Counted from the first letter of the stretch, positions 53,646-61,519 are shown. The stretch is DNA of 64,000 nt from Kaistella polysaccharea (GCF_020410745.1 NZ_CP084528.1:682001-746000); one strand, 5' to 3'. The notes: generated by a model from the sequence alone, not told the origin. Numbers and translations are program-made.

Positions 53646-54056
53646 TTATCCTATTTTTGGCGGTTGCCAAATGGGATGAAAGCCGACAGAAAAGTGGGAA
53701 TTTAAATAATAGAAATTATCTTTTTTTAGAACTAAAAAAAACAGGTTATTTTTCATTTCAAAAAACGGGACATCACTAAGAAAAGTAAATCCACCCGTAC
53801 TTGAAGTTGAATTGCAATTGCCATTACAATTATTATGGGTACAATTGTTAGATTCTTTATGACAACATTTTTCTTTACAGTTTCCACTTTCGCAGGAATC
53901 ATCTATTTTAGAAAATGTAGCCTCAGATTTGACATTTGTTTTTTCAGTACTATCTATCTTTTTACTATTAGTGGAGCAAGCATAGGAAGATGCAGGCACA
54001 AGGAACAATCCCAATACGAATAAAAATGATATTTTATTGTAATAATTGAATAACAT
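53646..54056 (-). CDS. Cys-rich exported protein of unknown function
   Basis: 136 residues. Signal peptide (about 8-26, SFLFVLGLFLVPASSYAC), possibly a lipoprotein since a Cys follows at the cleavage site. The middle is Cys-rich with His and Asn (about 54-84: SCESGNCKEKCCHKESNNC, then CNGNC), giving about nine Cys in 31 residues. The C-terminal part (FEMKNNLFFLVLKKDNFYYLNSHF) is hydrophobic. No family recognised. The Cys cluster suggests thiophilic metal binding. First gene of the copper cluster, with a promoter at 54075; 317 bases from the next gene. Confidence 0.72.
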   Translation of the reverse strand: MLFNYYNKISFLFVLGLFLVPASSYACSTNSKKIDSTEKTNVKSEATFSKIDDSCESGNCKEKCCHKESNNCTHNNCNGNCNSTSSTGGFTFLSDVPFFEMKNNLFFLVLKKDNFYYLNSHFSVGFHPIWQPPKIG

Positions 54057-54074
54057 TTAAGATCAATAGAACTA

Positions 54075-54082
54075 CAAAGTTA
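54075..54082 (-). promoter_or_regulatory. -7 element at the head of the copper cluster
   Basis: TAACTTTG on the minus strand, 18 bases before the ATG at 54056. Confidence 0.5.
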
Positions 54083-54348
54083 ATAATAAACAAGCTATAA
54101 CAAGGGGATATTACTAAAAAGATTCTTTATTTCTTCCTCCAGGCAGATAAAGTTATACAATCCAATAATTTTAAAATATTTAATTCAGGTATTAAATAAG
54201 TGAACATTGGTTCAGAAACGAATCCACTTCTATTTTTAAAATTCTACAAATGCATCACCAAAAAAAACTTTAATATGCTCTTTACCTAAAAGTAGTAGAA
54301 AAATTACAATAAATCCTAAAACAGCCACCCTTTTAGCCACCCTTAAAA
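54083..54348. other. intergenic region with a duplicated octamer and a 34-codon frame
   Basis: The octamer agccaccc occurs twice (54323-54330, 54335-54342). On the minus strand this reads as two adjacent GTG codons opening a 34-residue frame (54340 to 54236) with one hydrophobic stretch (VLGFIVIFLLLLG). It could be a small peptide, a gene remnant, or chance. No family recognised. Confidence 0.3.
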
Positions 54349-54387
54349 ATAAAAAACCTCTGATAATCAACGATTACAGAGGTTTTT
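54349..54387 (-). terminator. terminator downstream of tRNA-Leu
   Basis: An 11-bp stem (aaaacctctg at ~54353-54363 with cagaggtttt at ~54376-54386), followed on the minus strand by a T-rich tract. It begins at the tRNA 3' end. Confidence 0.75.
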
Positions 54388-54471
54388 GGTACCCGGTGCC
54401 GGAATCGAACCGGCACATCTTGCGATACTAGAGTTTGAGTCTAGCGCGTCTACCAATTCCGCCAACCGGGC
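54387..54471 (-). tRNA. tRNA-Leu (anticodon CAA)
   Basis: 85 bases including an encoded 3' CCA, with a long variable arm as in class II tRNAs. The acceptor stem has 5' GCCCGGT pairing with ACCGGGT (first pair G-U), and the T-loop is GTTCGATTC. The anticodon loop CTCAAAC gives CAA, reading UUG codons. Confidence 0.96.
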
Positions 54472-54538
54472 TTTTTAAATTGGTGTGCAAATATAGAATT
54501 ATTTTTTATCTGAGAAAAATAATTTACGCATTTTATCT

Positions 54539-55303
54539 TTAAAATTCGATCGTAAGTCCATCATATGCCAAATGCATCCCCGCTGGAAGTTCACTTTCAG
54601 TTTTCTCGTGCAGATCCATGTGGTGAGATATGTGCGTGAGAAACATTTTTTTTGGCTGCAATTCTTTAAATAATTGCTTTACATCAGGTAAAATAAAATG
54701 TGCTGGATGAGGTCCTTCTTTCCGAATGCAGTTTAATATCAAGTAATCCAAATTTTTGAGTTTTTCTTTTTCCTCATCTGAAATAAAACTTGCATCCGTC
54801 AGATACGCCAGCTTCTTAAACTTAAACCCAAAAATAGAAATAGTAGAATGCATCACTTCAATGGGAATGACTTCGGCATCGAACAAGGTGAAAGATTTCG
54901 TGATCTCATGCAGATTGAAGGATGGAGCTCCCGGATATTTCACATCGGCAAAAGCATAAGGAAAACGCTCTTTCACTTCATCTCCTACTCTTTTGCTGGA
55001 ATAAATATCGATATTTTTTCTATTTTTAAAAATCAAGGGACGTAAATCATCGAGGCCTATGATATGATCATTATGCTCGTGTGTAAGTAAAACTGCATCA
55101 ATTTGTTCTTCCTTGTTTTGCAGCATCTGAAGACGGAAATCTGGACCGCAATCGATCAATATTTTCTTGCCTAAATCGGTACTGATAATAACTGAGGAAC
55201 GAAAACGCCGATCTTTCGGATCAGCAGATTTGCAAACGTCACAATGGCAGCCTATTACAGGAACACCTTGCGAAGTTCCAGTTCCTAAAAATTTCAACTG
55301 CAT
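54539..55303 (-). CDS. PhnP-like metallo-beta-lactamase-fold hydrolase
   Basis: 254 residues, cytosolic. Metal-binding motif HEHNDHIIGLDDL (about 76-88), with further ligands expected in MHSTISIFGFKF and THISHHMDL. The N terminus MQLKFLGTGTSQGVPVIGCHCDVC has the Cys-His-Cys cluster typical of PhnP-like proteins. The fold hydrolyses cyclic phosphodiesters; the PhnP member acts on 5-phosphoribosyl 1,2-cyclic phosphate, but substrate here is unknown. Single gene, divergent from the large conserved unknown. Confidence 0.9.
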   Translation of the reverse strand: MQLKFLGTGTSQGVPVIGCHCDVCKSADPKDRRFRSSVIISTDLGKKILIDCGPDFRLQMLQNKEEQIDAVLLTHEHNDHIIGLDDLRPLIFKNRKNIDIYSSKRVGDEVKERFPYAFADVKYPGAPSFNLHEITKSFTLFDAEVIPIEVMHSTISIFGFKFKKLAYLTDASFISDEEKEKLKNLDYLILNCIRKEGPHPAHFILPDVKQLFKELQPKKMFLTHISHHMDLHEKTESELPAGMHLAYDGLTIEF

Positions 55304-55319
55304 TTTTTTGAGGTTGGTT

Positions 55320-55327
55320 TAATTTTG
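55320..55327 (+). promoter_or_regulatory. -7 element for the 478-residue conserved unknown
   Basis: TAATTTTG ends 22 bases before the TTG start at 55350. Confidence 0.5.
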
Positions 55328-55349
55328 GTAAATTTACAAAAAATTAGAC

Positions 55350-56786
55350 TTGCCCGTGATTCACCAGAAATTAACACCTAAACAGAAAGCTTTAGCGATC
55401 AATTTAGACCCTCACATTTACGGTACATTTGCCGAAATTGGTGCGGGTCAGGAAACAGTTCGCCATTTTTTCCGGGCGGGTGGAGCATCCCAAACCATTG
55501 CGAAGGCGATGTCTGCCTATGACAAAGACTTCAGTGATGCTATATATGGAAAGGAAGTACGCAATAGATACGTTACCCAAAACCGGTTGCGCAAGATGTT
55601 GCGATACGAGGTTTCTTTAATAGAAGAACGTGTTTCCCGCGAAACTTGTCCTGGTCGCAAATTTTTTTCCTACGCAAATACGGTAACAACCATTAATTTC
55701 GACAAAACGATGAAAGGTCATGGTTGGGTCGGATTACGGTTTCAGCTTGATGAAAATGATGATTATAACGAGATTGTTCTTCACGTAAAATTTAATGAAA
55801 ATGATGCGACTTTACAGCAGGAAACATTAGGTGGACTTGGTGTAAATTTAATCTACGGTGCTTTTAATTACAGCGATAATCCTCGTAAGATGATCAATTC
55901 ACTCTTTGATGATATCAATAATGATAACCTTGAAATTGATATGATCGACTTCAGCGGACCTGCGTTTAATTATGTTGATAACCGCTTGATGAGTCTTCAA
56001 CTTGTAAAAAACGGGATGACCGATGCTGTGATTTTTAATTCTGAAGGCAATAATATGTTGCCCGCAGATATTTTATACAGAAAGAATATTTTTGCTGTTC
56101 GGGGAAGTTTTCGACCTGTGACGTTGGTTAATATTGATATGTTTTTAAAAGGTTTAGAAATGTTCAATAAGGATTGGCAATGCAGTACCGACGAAACTGA
56201 AGTATTATTTGAAATTACAATTTCCAATCTTCGTGCTGCTGGTGATATCGATGAGCGTGATTTCCTGGACCGCGTTGATGTTTTAGGGAAACTTGGATAC
56301 ACTGTAATCATCTCCAATTTTTCTGAATATTACCGTCTTATCGATTACTTTGCCACGTACACGAACGGCAAAATCGGCGTTGCGATGGGAGTTAACAACC
56401 TTTTGGATGTCTTCGATGAAAACTACTATAAAAATTTGTCAGGTGGCATATTGGAAGCGTTCGGAAAGTTCTTCCGGAAAGATATGCGCGTTTATCTTTA
56501 CCCGTACAAAGATCCGGAAACTCATGAATTGTTAACTGCCGATAATCTAAAGGTTGCTGACAGTTTGAAAGAATTGTATAAATATTTTAAACACAATAAT
56601 CGAATCGTCGATATCAAAGATTATAATCCGGATTATTCGGAAATATACTCCCGTGTTATTTTAGAAAAAATTGCGAATCACGTTTCTGGGTGGGAAAAAG
56701 AAGTTCCGGAAGGCGTTGCAGAATTGATAAAAGAGCGTGGAATGTTCGGTTATAAAGAAGAATTAAAACTAAAAGAATTTATTTAA
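55350..56786 (+). CDS. conserved protein of unknown function, often misannotated as TonB-dependent receptor
   Basis: 478 residues, probably starting at TTG (55350); the first in-frame ATG is ~50 codons downstream, after conserved sequence. Soluble, no signal peptide. The N-terminal part reads LTPKQKALAINLDPHIYGTFAEIGAGQETVRHFFRAGGASQTIAKAMSAYDKDFSDA, with features suggestive of nucleotide or phosphate binding (GAGQETVR; GGASQT). The name TonB-dependent receptor used for relatives in databases does not fit, because no barrel or plug is present. Function not known. A GAF-domain gene follows after 10 bases. Confidence 0.8.
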   Translation: MPVIHQKLTPKQKALAINLDPHIYGTFAEIGAGQETVRHFFRAGGASQTIAKAMSAYDKDFSDAIYGKEVRNRYVTQNRLRKMLRYEVSLIEERVSRETCPGRKFFSYANTVTTINFDKTMKGHGWVGLRFQLDENDDYNEIVLHVKFNENDATLQQETLGGLGVNLIYGAFNYSDNPRKMINSLFDDINNDNLEIDMIDFSGPAFNYVDNRLMSLQLVKNGMTDAVIFNSEGNNMLPADILYRKNIFAVRGSFRPVTLVNIDMFLKGLEMFNKDWQCSTDETEVLFEITISNLRAAGDIDERDFLDRVDVLGKLGYTVIISNFSEYYRLIDYFATYTNGKIGVAMGVNNLLDVFDENYYKNLSGGILEAFGKFFRKDMRVYLYPYKDPETHELLTADNLKVADSLKELYKYFKHNNRIVDIKDYNPDYSEIYSRVILEKIANHVSGWEKEVPEGVAELIKERGMFGYKEELKLKEFI

Positions 56787-56796
56787 ATAAAATACA

Positions 56797-57246
56797 ATGT
56801 CAGAAATTAAAAAACGTCTTTCGATTATATTAGAAAGTCCAAAAGATAATACAGAAGAGAAACTTCAAAAGGTTTGTCATCTACTCGACCAAGAAATCTC
56901 CTACTTTAACTGGACCGGATTTTACTTTAAAAACGGCGACAAAGAAGAATTGATTTTAGGACCTTACGTTGGTGCTCCTACCGATCATACAATTATTCCT
57001 TACGGAAAAGGAATTTGTGGTCAGGTTGCTGTGTCTAATGAAACCTTTGTAGTTCCGGATGTTCATGAGCAAGACAATTACTTAAGTTGTTCAATCGACA
57101 CGAAAGCTGAAATAGTAGTTCCTATTATGAAAGATGGGCAAAATCTTGGACAAATTGATATCGACTCTCACAAAGTAGATCCATTTACTGATGCAGATCG
57201 TGAGATGTTAGAATGGTTGTGTGACGAAGTTGCTAAGATTATGTAA
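56797..57246 (+). CDS. GAF-domain free methionine-(R)-sulfoxide reductase-like protein
   Basis: 149 residues, a single GAF domain. The two Cys expected for free-Met-(R)-sulfoxide reductases are present: Cys74 in YGKGICGQVA (resolving) and Cys98 in NYLSCSIDTKAEIVVPI, aligning with the HIACDAASNSEIVLPL catalytic region of E. coli fRMsr. So the enzyme probably reduces free methionine sulfoxide. The ending GQIDIDSHKVDPFTDADREML is typical of the family. Follows the large conserved unknown by 10 bases, so co-transcribed; a bidirectional terminator follows. Confidence 0.87.
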   Translation: MSEIKKRLSIILESPKDNTEEKLQKVCHLLDQEISYFNWTGFYFKNGDKEELILGPYVGAPTDHTIIPYGKGICGQVAVSNETFVVPDVHEQDNYLSCSIDTKAEIVVPIMKDGQNLGQIDIDSHKVDPFTDADREMLEWLCDEVAKIM

Positions 57247-57266
57247 TCAAATTTGATTTGAAATAA

Positions 57267-57301
57267 AAAAAGTGTGGATTTATAGTAAGTCCACACTTTT
57301 T
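57267..57301. terminator. bidirectional terminator between the GAF and GNAT genes
   Basis: A 12-bp perfect stem (57267-57278 with 57290-57301) with A-rich and T-rich outer arms. Confidence 0.88.
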
Positions 57302-57320
57302 GTTTTTATTAGGAGTTTTT

Positions 57321-57791
57321 TTATCCTGCCAAATCAGCAATTCCTTTTTTATCTAAACGGTAAACCGTCCATCCATTCATTGGTTTTGCTTGAAGAGATT
57401 CATAGAAGTCGATGGCGGGTTGATTCCAGTTGAGAACCGACCACTCCATTCTGCCACAGTTTTCTGCTTTTGCAATTTTTGTCAGTTCGATGAGTAAAGT
57501 TTTGCCATATCCTTTTCCGCGGTGCTCTGGCTCTACATAAAGGTCTTCTAAATACAAACCTGGTTTTCCTACAAACGTTGAAAAATTATAGAAATACAAG
57601 GCAAATCCAGCTGGAATTCCATCTTCTTCGCCAATGATGACGTGTGCGAATTTTTTTACAAATATATTTTCCTGAAGTTCCTCTACCGAAGTCACCACTT
57701 CATCTTCCATTTTTTCGTAAACGGCGAGTTTTTTAATAAGATCAAAAATTATTGGTGTGTCTTCTGGTGTTGCTTTTCTAATGGTGAACAT
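57321..57791 (-). CDS. GNAT-family N-acetyltransferase
   Basis: 156 residues. GNAT fold: N-terminal MFTIRKATPEDTPIIFDLIKKLA, a beta core, and the acetyl-CoA pyrophosphate loop PEHRGKGYGKTLL (about 87-99, Q/RxxGxG/A pattern), followed by MEWSVLNWNQPAIDFYESL near the end. Substrate (polyamine, amino acid or protein) is not deducible, although the sequence resembles the SAT/spermidine-like subgroup. Monocistronic, own promoter. Confidence 0.9.
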   Translation of the reverse strand: MFTIRKATPEDTPIIFDLIKKLAVYEKMEDEVVTSVEELQENIFVKKFAHVIIGEEDGIPAGFALYFYNFSTFVGKPGLYLEDLYVEPEHRGKGYGKTLLIELTKIAKAENCGRMEWSVLNWNQPAIDFYESLQAKPMNGWTVYRLDKKGIADLAG

Positions 57792-57811
57792 TTTTTTTAA
57801 ATTTTAGAAAT

Positions 57812-57819
57812 CAAAGTTA
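57812..57819 (-). promoter_or_regulatory. -7 element for the GNAT gene
   Basis: TAACTTTG on the minus strand, 20 bases before the ATG. Confidence 0.5.
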
Positions 57820-57859
57820 CTTATTTTCAAAGAATTTTCTATTGAAACTTGGTAGTAAC

Positions 57860-57950
57860 TAGCCCCGATTGAACGGCCTGTTTGAGCTCTTTTTTTTCGG
57901 TGTTGGCAAAGGCGCTGGCGAAAAAAAGCGAGTAGTGAAAGCGGGATTAA
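57860..57950. repeat. interspersed repeat element, copy B
   Basis: It opens with tagccccgatt and ends with gcgggatta, the same ends as copy A at 25271. The interior has an inverted repeat (gctcttttttttc with gaaaaaaagcg), so the transcript could fold. It lies in the gap between the GNAT gene and the E2 gene. Confidence 0.75.
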
Positions 57951-57961
57951 GCTCCATAAAA

Positions 57962-57990
57962 AAACCTTTGAGAAATTCTCAAAGGTTTAG
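57962..57990 (-). terminator. terminator of the E2 acyltransferase gene
   Basis: A 12-bp stem (57962-57973 with 57977-57988), T-rich on the minus-strand side, 27 bases after the stop codon. Confidence 0.8.
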
Positions 57991-58014
57991 TTTTATATTT
58001 TGGTCTTCTGAAAA

Positions 58015-59355
58015 TTAAATTTCAGTATTCATATCCCAGTTTTGAAGATAATCGTGAACGTGTTTCAGGAACATTCCTCCCAAAGAGCCGTCTACAACAC
58101 GGTGATCGTAAGAATGTGACATGAACATCAAATTACGGATTGCAATCACGTCGCCATCTTTCGTTTCTAAAACTGCAGGTTTTTTCACAATCGCACCAAC
58201 GGCTAAAATCGCAACTTGAGGTTGTGGAATAATCGGTGTACCCATTAGGTTTCCGAAGCCTCCAACATTAGAAATCGTGTAAGTTGCACCTTGCGTATCT
58301 TCAGGTCTCAATTTTTTATTACGTGCGCGGTAGGCCAAATCGTTGATCGCTTTTGCCAAGCCGGAAAGGGAAAGTTGATCTGCATTTTTAATAACAGGAA
58401 CAATTAGATTTCCGTCTGGAAGTGCCGTTGCCATTCCGATATTGATGTTTTTCTTTTTGATGATTTTATCACCATCTACAGAAACGTTGATCATCGGGAA
58501 GTCCTGAATTGCTTTCACAATTGCGTGAACAAAAATCGGCATGTACGTCAATTTCTCGCCTTCTCTCTTTTCGAAAATATCTTTGTGTTTCGTTCTCCAT
58601 CTTACTACATTGGTAACGTCAGATTCGATGAACGACGTAACATGTGGCGAAGTGTGTTTGCTCTTCACCATTGCATCAGCGATGATTTTACGAACGCGAT
58701 CCATTTGAATTACTTCGTCACCCTCATTTAATTTCATGGGCGCAGAAACCTGAGCCGCAACTTGTGGAGCCGGAGTTGCTGCTATAGAAACTTGTGCTGT
58801 GGCTACTTGTGGCGCTGCAGGAGCAGTTCTGTTGGCTACGAATGATAATATATCTTCTTTGGTAATTCTTCCGTCTAAACCGCTTCCTTTAATAGATTGC
58901 AATTCGTTGTCAGAAATTTTTTCGTTTTGGGCGATTGATTTTACTAACGGTGATAGGTATAAATCGGAACCTTCGAAACCGGTAGCAGTTTTTGAACTTT
59001 CCATTGCTGCTTCCAAACCTTTTACAACGTCGGAATCTACATTTGGAATTTCAGTTTTCACTTCTTCCACAGATTTTGGTTCTTGAGGTTGATCAGCCAC
59101 TGCATCACCAGCGCCGGCAACTTCTAAAATTGCGATTGCTTCACCAATCTTTGCAACTTCATCTTTCTGTTTCAGGATCTTAATGATTTTCCCCGAAACT
59201 GGAGTCGGAACATCGGAATCAACTTTGTCGGTTGCAATTTCTACAACGGAGTCATCTTCCTTTATGGAATCTCCTTCATTGAACATCCAACTGATAATCG
59301 TCGCTTCCATCACGCCCTCTCCCATCGATGGAAGTAGTAATTTATATTCTGCCAT
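58015..59355 (-). CDS. 2-oxo acid dehydrogenase E2 component (dihydrolipoamide acyltransferase)
   Basis: 446 residues. One lipoyl domain (about 1-78; lipoylated Lys in EIATDKVDSDV at about 44), a flexible linker, a peripheral subunit-binding domain (about 132-170: YLSPLVKSIAQNEKISDNELQSI) and a catalytic acyltransferase domain (about 215-446) with HSYDHRVVDGSLGG near the end. One lipoyl domain and the sequence style suggest branched-chain or pyruvate E2; no E1 or E3 gene lies beside it, so the substrate cannot be fixed from context. Confidence 0.93.
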   Translation of the reverse strand: MAEYKLLLPSMGEGVMEATIISWMFNEGDSIKEDDSVVEIATDKVDSDVPTPVSGKIIKILKQKDEVAKIGEAIAILEVAGAGDAVADQPQEPKSVEEVKTEIPNVDSDVVKGLEAAMESSKTATGFEGSDLYLSPLVKSIAQNEKISDNELQSIKGSGLDGRITKEDILSFVANRTAPAAPQVATAQVSIAATPAPQVAAQVSAPMKLNEGDEVIQMDRVRKIIADAMVKSKHTSPHVTSFIESDVTNVVRWRTKHKDIFEKREGEKLTYMPIFVHAIVKAIQDFPMINVSVDGDKIIKKKNINIGMATALPDGNLIVPVIKNADQLSLSGLAKAINDLAYRARNKKLRPEDTQGATYTISNVGGFGNLMGTPIIPQPQVAILAVGAIVKKPAVLETKDGDVIAIRNLMFMSHSYDHRVVDGSLGGMFLKHVHDYLQNWDMNTEI

Positions 59356-59373
59356 TTTATATTTCGATTTTCA

Positions 59374-59381
59374 CAAAGATA
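59374..59381 (-). promoter_or_regulatory. -7 element for the E2 gene
   Basis: TATCTTTG on the minus strand, 18 bases before the ATG at 59355. Confidence 0.6.
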
Positions 59382-59459
59382 AAAAATTTTCCCATTAGGA
59401 AAAAATGAATTTTTAGGGCATTTTTTTGATTTTATTTCAATAATTATGTTTTCTATTTT

Positions 59460-59467
59460 TACATTTG
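59460..59467 (+). promoter_or_regulatory. -7 element for the ABM-domain operon
   Basis: TACATTTG, 17 bases before the ATG at 59485. Confidence 0.6.
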
Positions 59468-59484
59468 TCTAAATATTTATCTTA

Positions 59485-59778
59485 ATGAAAAACCTGCATA
59501 TTGTAGCCTTATTCCAATTCAAAGAAAATGATCTGATGGACGCTTTGGAATTACTGAAAAAATTAGTTTTTGAAACCCGAAAAGAAGAAGGTTGTTTACA
59601 GTATGACTTGATCGAAGACAATACGAACAAAGGCGTTTTCTTTATTGTGGAACTTTGGGAAAGTGAAGAACATCATCATCAACACAATGGTACAGATCAT
59701 TTGATGAATTTCAGAAATCAATCGGCGTCGATGTTGGAGAAATCAGCACAAGTATATAAAGGATACAAAACTTTCTAA
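59485..59778 (+). CDS. antibiotic-biosynthesis-monooxygenase-domain (YgiN-like) protein
   Basis: 97 residues, ferredoxin-like ABM fold of small dimeric quinol monooxygenases. The pattern VALFQFKENDLMDALELLKKLVFETRKEEGCLQYDLIEDNTNKGVFFIVELWES matches the family: strand, helix, strand with GCLxYxL and a strand ending in FxxxExWxS. A His-rich loop (EHHHQHN) follows. Oxidation of quinols or another small aromatic is likely; no cofactor motif is needed. Four bases before the deformylase-like gene, same operon. Confidence 0.88.
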   Translation: MKNLHIVALFQFKENDLMDALELLKKLVFETRKEEGCLQYDLIEDNTNKGVFFIVELWESEEHHHQHNGTDHLMNFRNQSASMLEKSAQVYKGYKTF

Positions 59779-59781
59779 ATC

Positions 59782-60402
59782 ATGAAGAAGGTTTCATTAT
59801 TATTCTTCGTCTTATTTTCTGTTTGTGCCTTTTCTCAGAAATATACAAAGCAAGAAATTTCACGCATTACGGAAGGGAATATCGATTCTGCACTGGTTAT
59901 TTTTCAAACGTCAGATTCTTTGCAGCATCGAGTTTTACTCGATCATTCCATGGACGCGAATCCAAAAGATCAATACACCAAGATTTTGGTCAACCGAATG
60001 AAACTTGCCCTTCTTTCTACAGGAAGCGGTGTCGGAATCGCAGCACCCCAAGTTGGGATCAACCGGAATATCATTTGGGCAAAACGGTTTGATAAAGACG
60101 GTAAACCGTTGGAATATTTTATCAATCCCAAAATTCTTTGGCGTTCAGAAGTTTTGAATTTTGGTCCAGAAGGCGATTTATCCATCGAAGTTTTCAGAGA
60201 TTATTTTTACAGAAGTCAAGTCATTCAGTTGGAACATTTTGATTTAAATGGAAAGAAACACACTGAAATTGTGGAAGGTTTTACTGCGGTTATTCTGCAG
60301 CACGAAATCGATCATCTTTCCGGGATTTTAATATCTGATAAAATAGAAAATCAGAAAATGAAGACTTATGAAAAAGTTGAGTTCTATAAGGAAGTGAAGT
60401 GA
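59782..60402 (+). CDS. exported peptide-deformylase-like protein with altered metal ligand
   Basis: 206 residues with a signal peptide (MKKVSLLFFVLFSVCAFSQ). Deformylase motifs: I GVGIAAPQ (83-90), II E-G-D-L-S (130-134) and III HEIDH (174-178). Motif II normally reads EGCLS with Cys as a metal ligand; here Asp132 stands in its place. Deformylases are cytosolic and act on nascent proteins, so an exported version with a different ligand set probably does something else, perhaps an amide hydrolysis outside the cytosol. The normal def gene is not in this window. Four bases after the ABM gene. Confidence 0.85.
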   Translation: MKKVSLLFFVLFSVCAFSQKYTKQEISRITEGNIDSALVIFQTSDSLQHRVLLDHSMDANPKDQYTKILVNRMKLALLSTGSGVGIAAPQVGINRNIIWAKRFDKDGKPLEYFINPKILWRSEVLNFGPEGDLSIEVFRDYFYRSQVIQLEHFDLNGKKHTEIVEGFTAVILQHEIDHLSGILISDKIENQKMKTYEKVEFYKEVK

Positions 60403-60412
60403 TTTTTTAGTG

Positions 60413-60539
60413 CACAGATTTCACGGATTTACACAGAAACGCTTAAAAGCATTTTCTGTAAACTGCTTTATTCAGTTCAATTTTACAAATAAAAAAAATC
60501 ACCTTTAATCGGGTGATTTTCTATTCTATTAAATCCGTG
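60413..60539. repeat. inverted short repeats (cacggattt / aaatccgtg) flanking a terminator
   Basis: cacagatttcacggattt at 60413-60430 and aaatccgtg at 60531-60539 face each other, with the terminator at 60495-60520 between. Similar phrases recur further on (attcgtgcattcgtggc near 60630). Confidence 0.45.
60495..60520 (+). terminator. terminator of the ABM-deformylase operon
   Basis: A 9-bp stem (aaaatcacc 60495-60503 with ggtgatttt 60512-60520). Confidence 0.7.
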
Positions 60540-60665
60540 AAAAGTAAGTTCGACGGAGTCAAATCTGCGAGAATAAAAACGTTATAAATTTTTTGTAAAA
60601 ATTAAGCCGCCTTTATTAAAAAAGAAATTCGTGCATTCGTGGCAAAAAAATCAAAGCGTGTTTTA

Positions 60666-61388
60666 TTAAACAATCTGCGCTTCAAAAACGTCACAGAAAT
60701 GTTTTTTAATTTTCTCTTTGACTTCAGCCATTTCTTCTTCCGAGAACTCTCTTTCCAATTCTCTTTGCAAAGAAGTCACGCCTTTATCTTTAATTCCACA
60801 CGCAATAATATATTCGAAATAACGCAAATCGGTATTTACATTCAAAGCCAAACCGTGCATCGTCACCCACTTTGAGGTCTTCACACCCATCGCACAAATT
60901 TTTCGCGCATAAGGTTTTCCAACATCCAGCCAGACGCCGGTTTCGCCTTCACTTCTTTCGCCAGTCAAACCATATTCAGCAATCGCTCGAATAATCACTT
61001 CTTCCAAATTCCGCATATACAGAAAAATATCGGACTTAAAATTATCCAAATCCAAAATCGGATACCCCACAATCTGCCCGAAACCGTGATACGTAATATC
61101 TCCGCCGCGATTCGTCTTTACATAAGTCGCATTAATTTCCTCCAACTTTTTCGCATTCGCCAGCATATTATGTTCGTCCCCAGATTTCCCAATCGTGTAA
61201 ACATGCGGATGCTCCACAAACAATAAATAATTCGGCGTTTCTACCTGTTCATCGTCAGTTCGGTTGCGATTCTCCAGTTTCAAATCGATGATTTCCTTCA
61301 TCAATTTCTCCTGAAATTCAAAAGCCGGTTCATAGTCCATCAACCCTAATTCCTGAAACTGCAAAGTTCTATTCTGTGTGCTTGTCAT
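60666..61388 (-). CDS. lipB: octanoyl-[acyl-carrier-protein]:protein N-octanoyltransferase
   Basis: 240 residues. Signature TNRGGDITYHGFGQIVGYP (about 92-110) holds the conserved His-Gly-Pro-like octanoyl pocket. Catalytic Lys163 is in ARKICAMGVK and catalytic Cys197 in IIACGI, the usual two residues. It transfers octanoate from ACP to lipoyl domains, supporting the E2 gene at 58.0 kb. Single gene; the 277-base gap upstream contains repeat copy C and no clear promoter. Confidence 0.95.
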   Translation of the reverse strand: MTSTQNRTLQFQELGLMDYEPAFEFQEKLMKEIIDLKLENRNRTDDEQVETPNYLLFVEHPHVYTIGKSGDEHNMLANAKKLEEINATYVKTNRGGDITYHGFGQIVGYPILDLDNFKSDIFLYMRNLEEVIIRAIAEYGLTGERSEGETGVWLDVGKPYARKICAMGVKTSKWVTMHGLALNVNTDLRYFEYIIACGIKDKGVTSLQRELEREFSEEEMAEVKEKIKKHFCDVFEAQIV

Positions 61389-61444
61389 TTTATTTTACTT
61401 TTTAGGACAATCCCCTCTCCGATGCTTATCCAGCCGCTTGGGTC

Positions 61445-61519
61445 GGGCTATCCGTTGCAATTCCTCGTTTCGACGCTCGCTTCGCTCGCGCCTCTACTCC
61501 GGGATTTCCACTTCTATCC
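61445..61519. repeat. GC-rich interspersed repeat element, copy C (inverted)
   Basis: Contains cgctcgcttcgctcgcg (61473-61490) and gggatttccacttctatc, the complement of the agtggaaatccc block in copy A at 25271. So it is the same family in opposite orientation, with less conserved ends. Confidence 0.7.

Noticed and set aside
37917-54056. Copper cluster as a recently acquired island
   Set aside because: No integrase, transposase or flanking direct repeats seen, and base composition looks like the rest; kept only as a weak finding at the tRNA.
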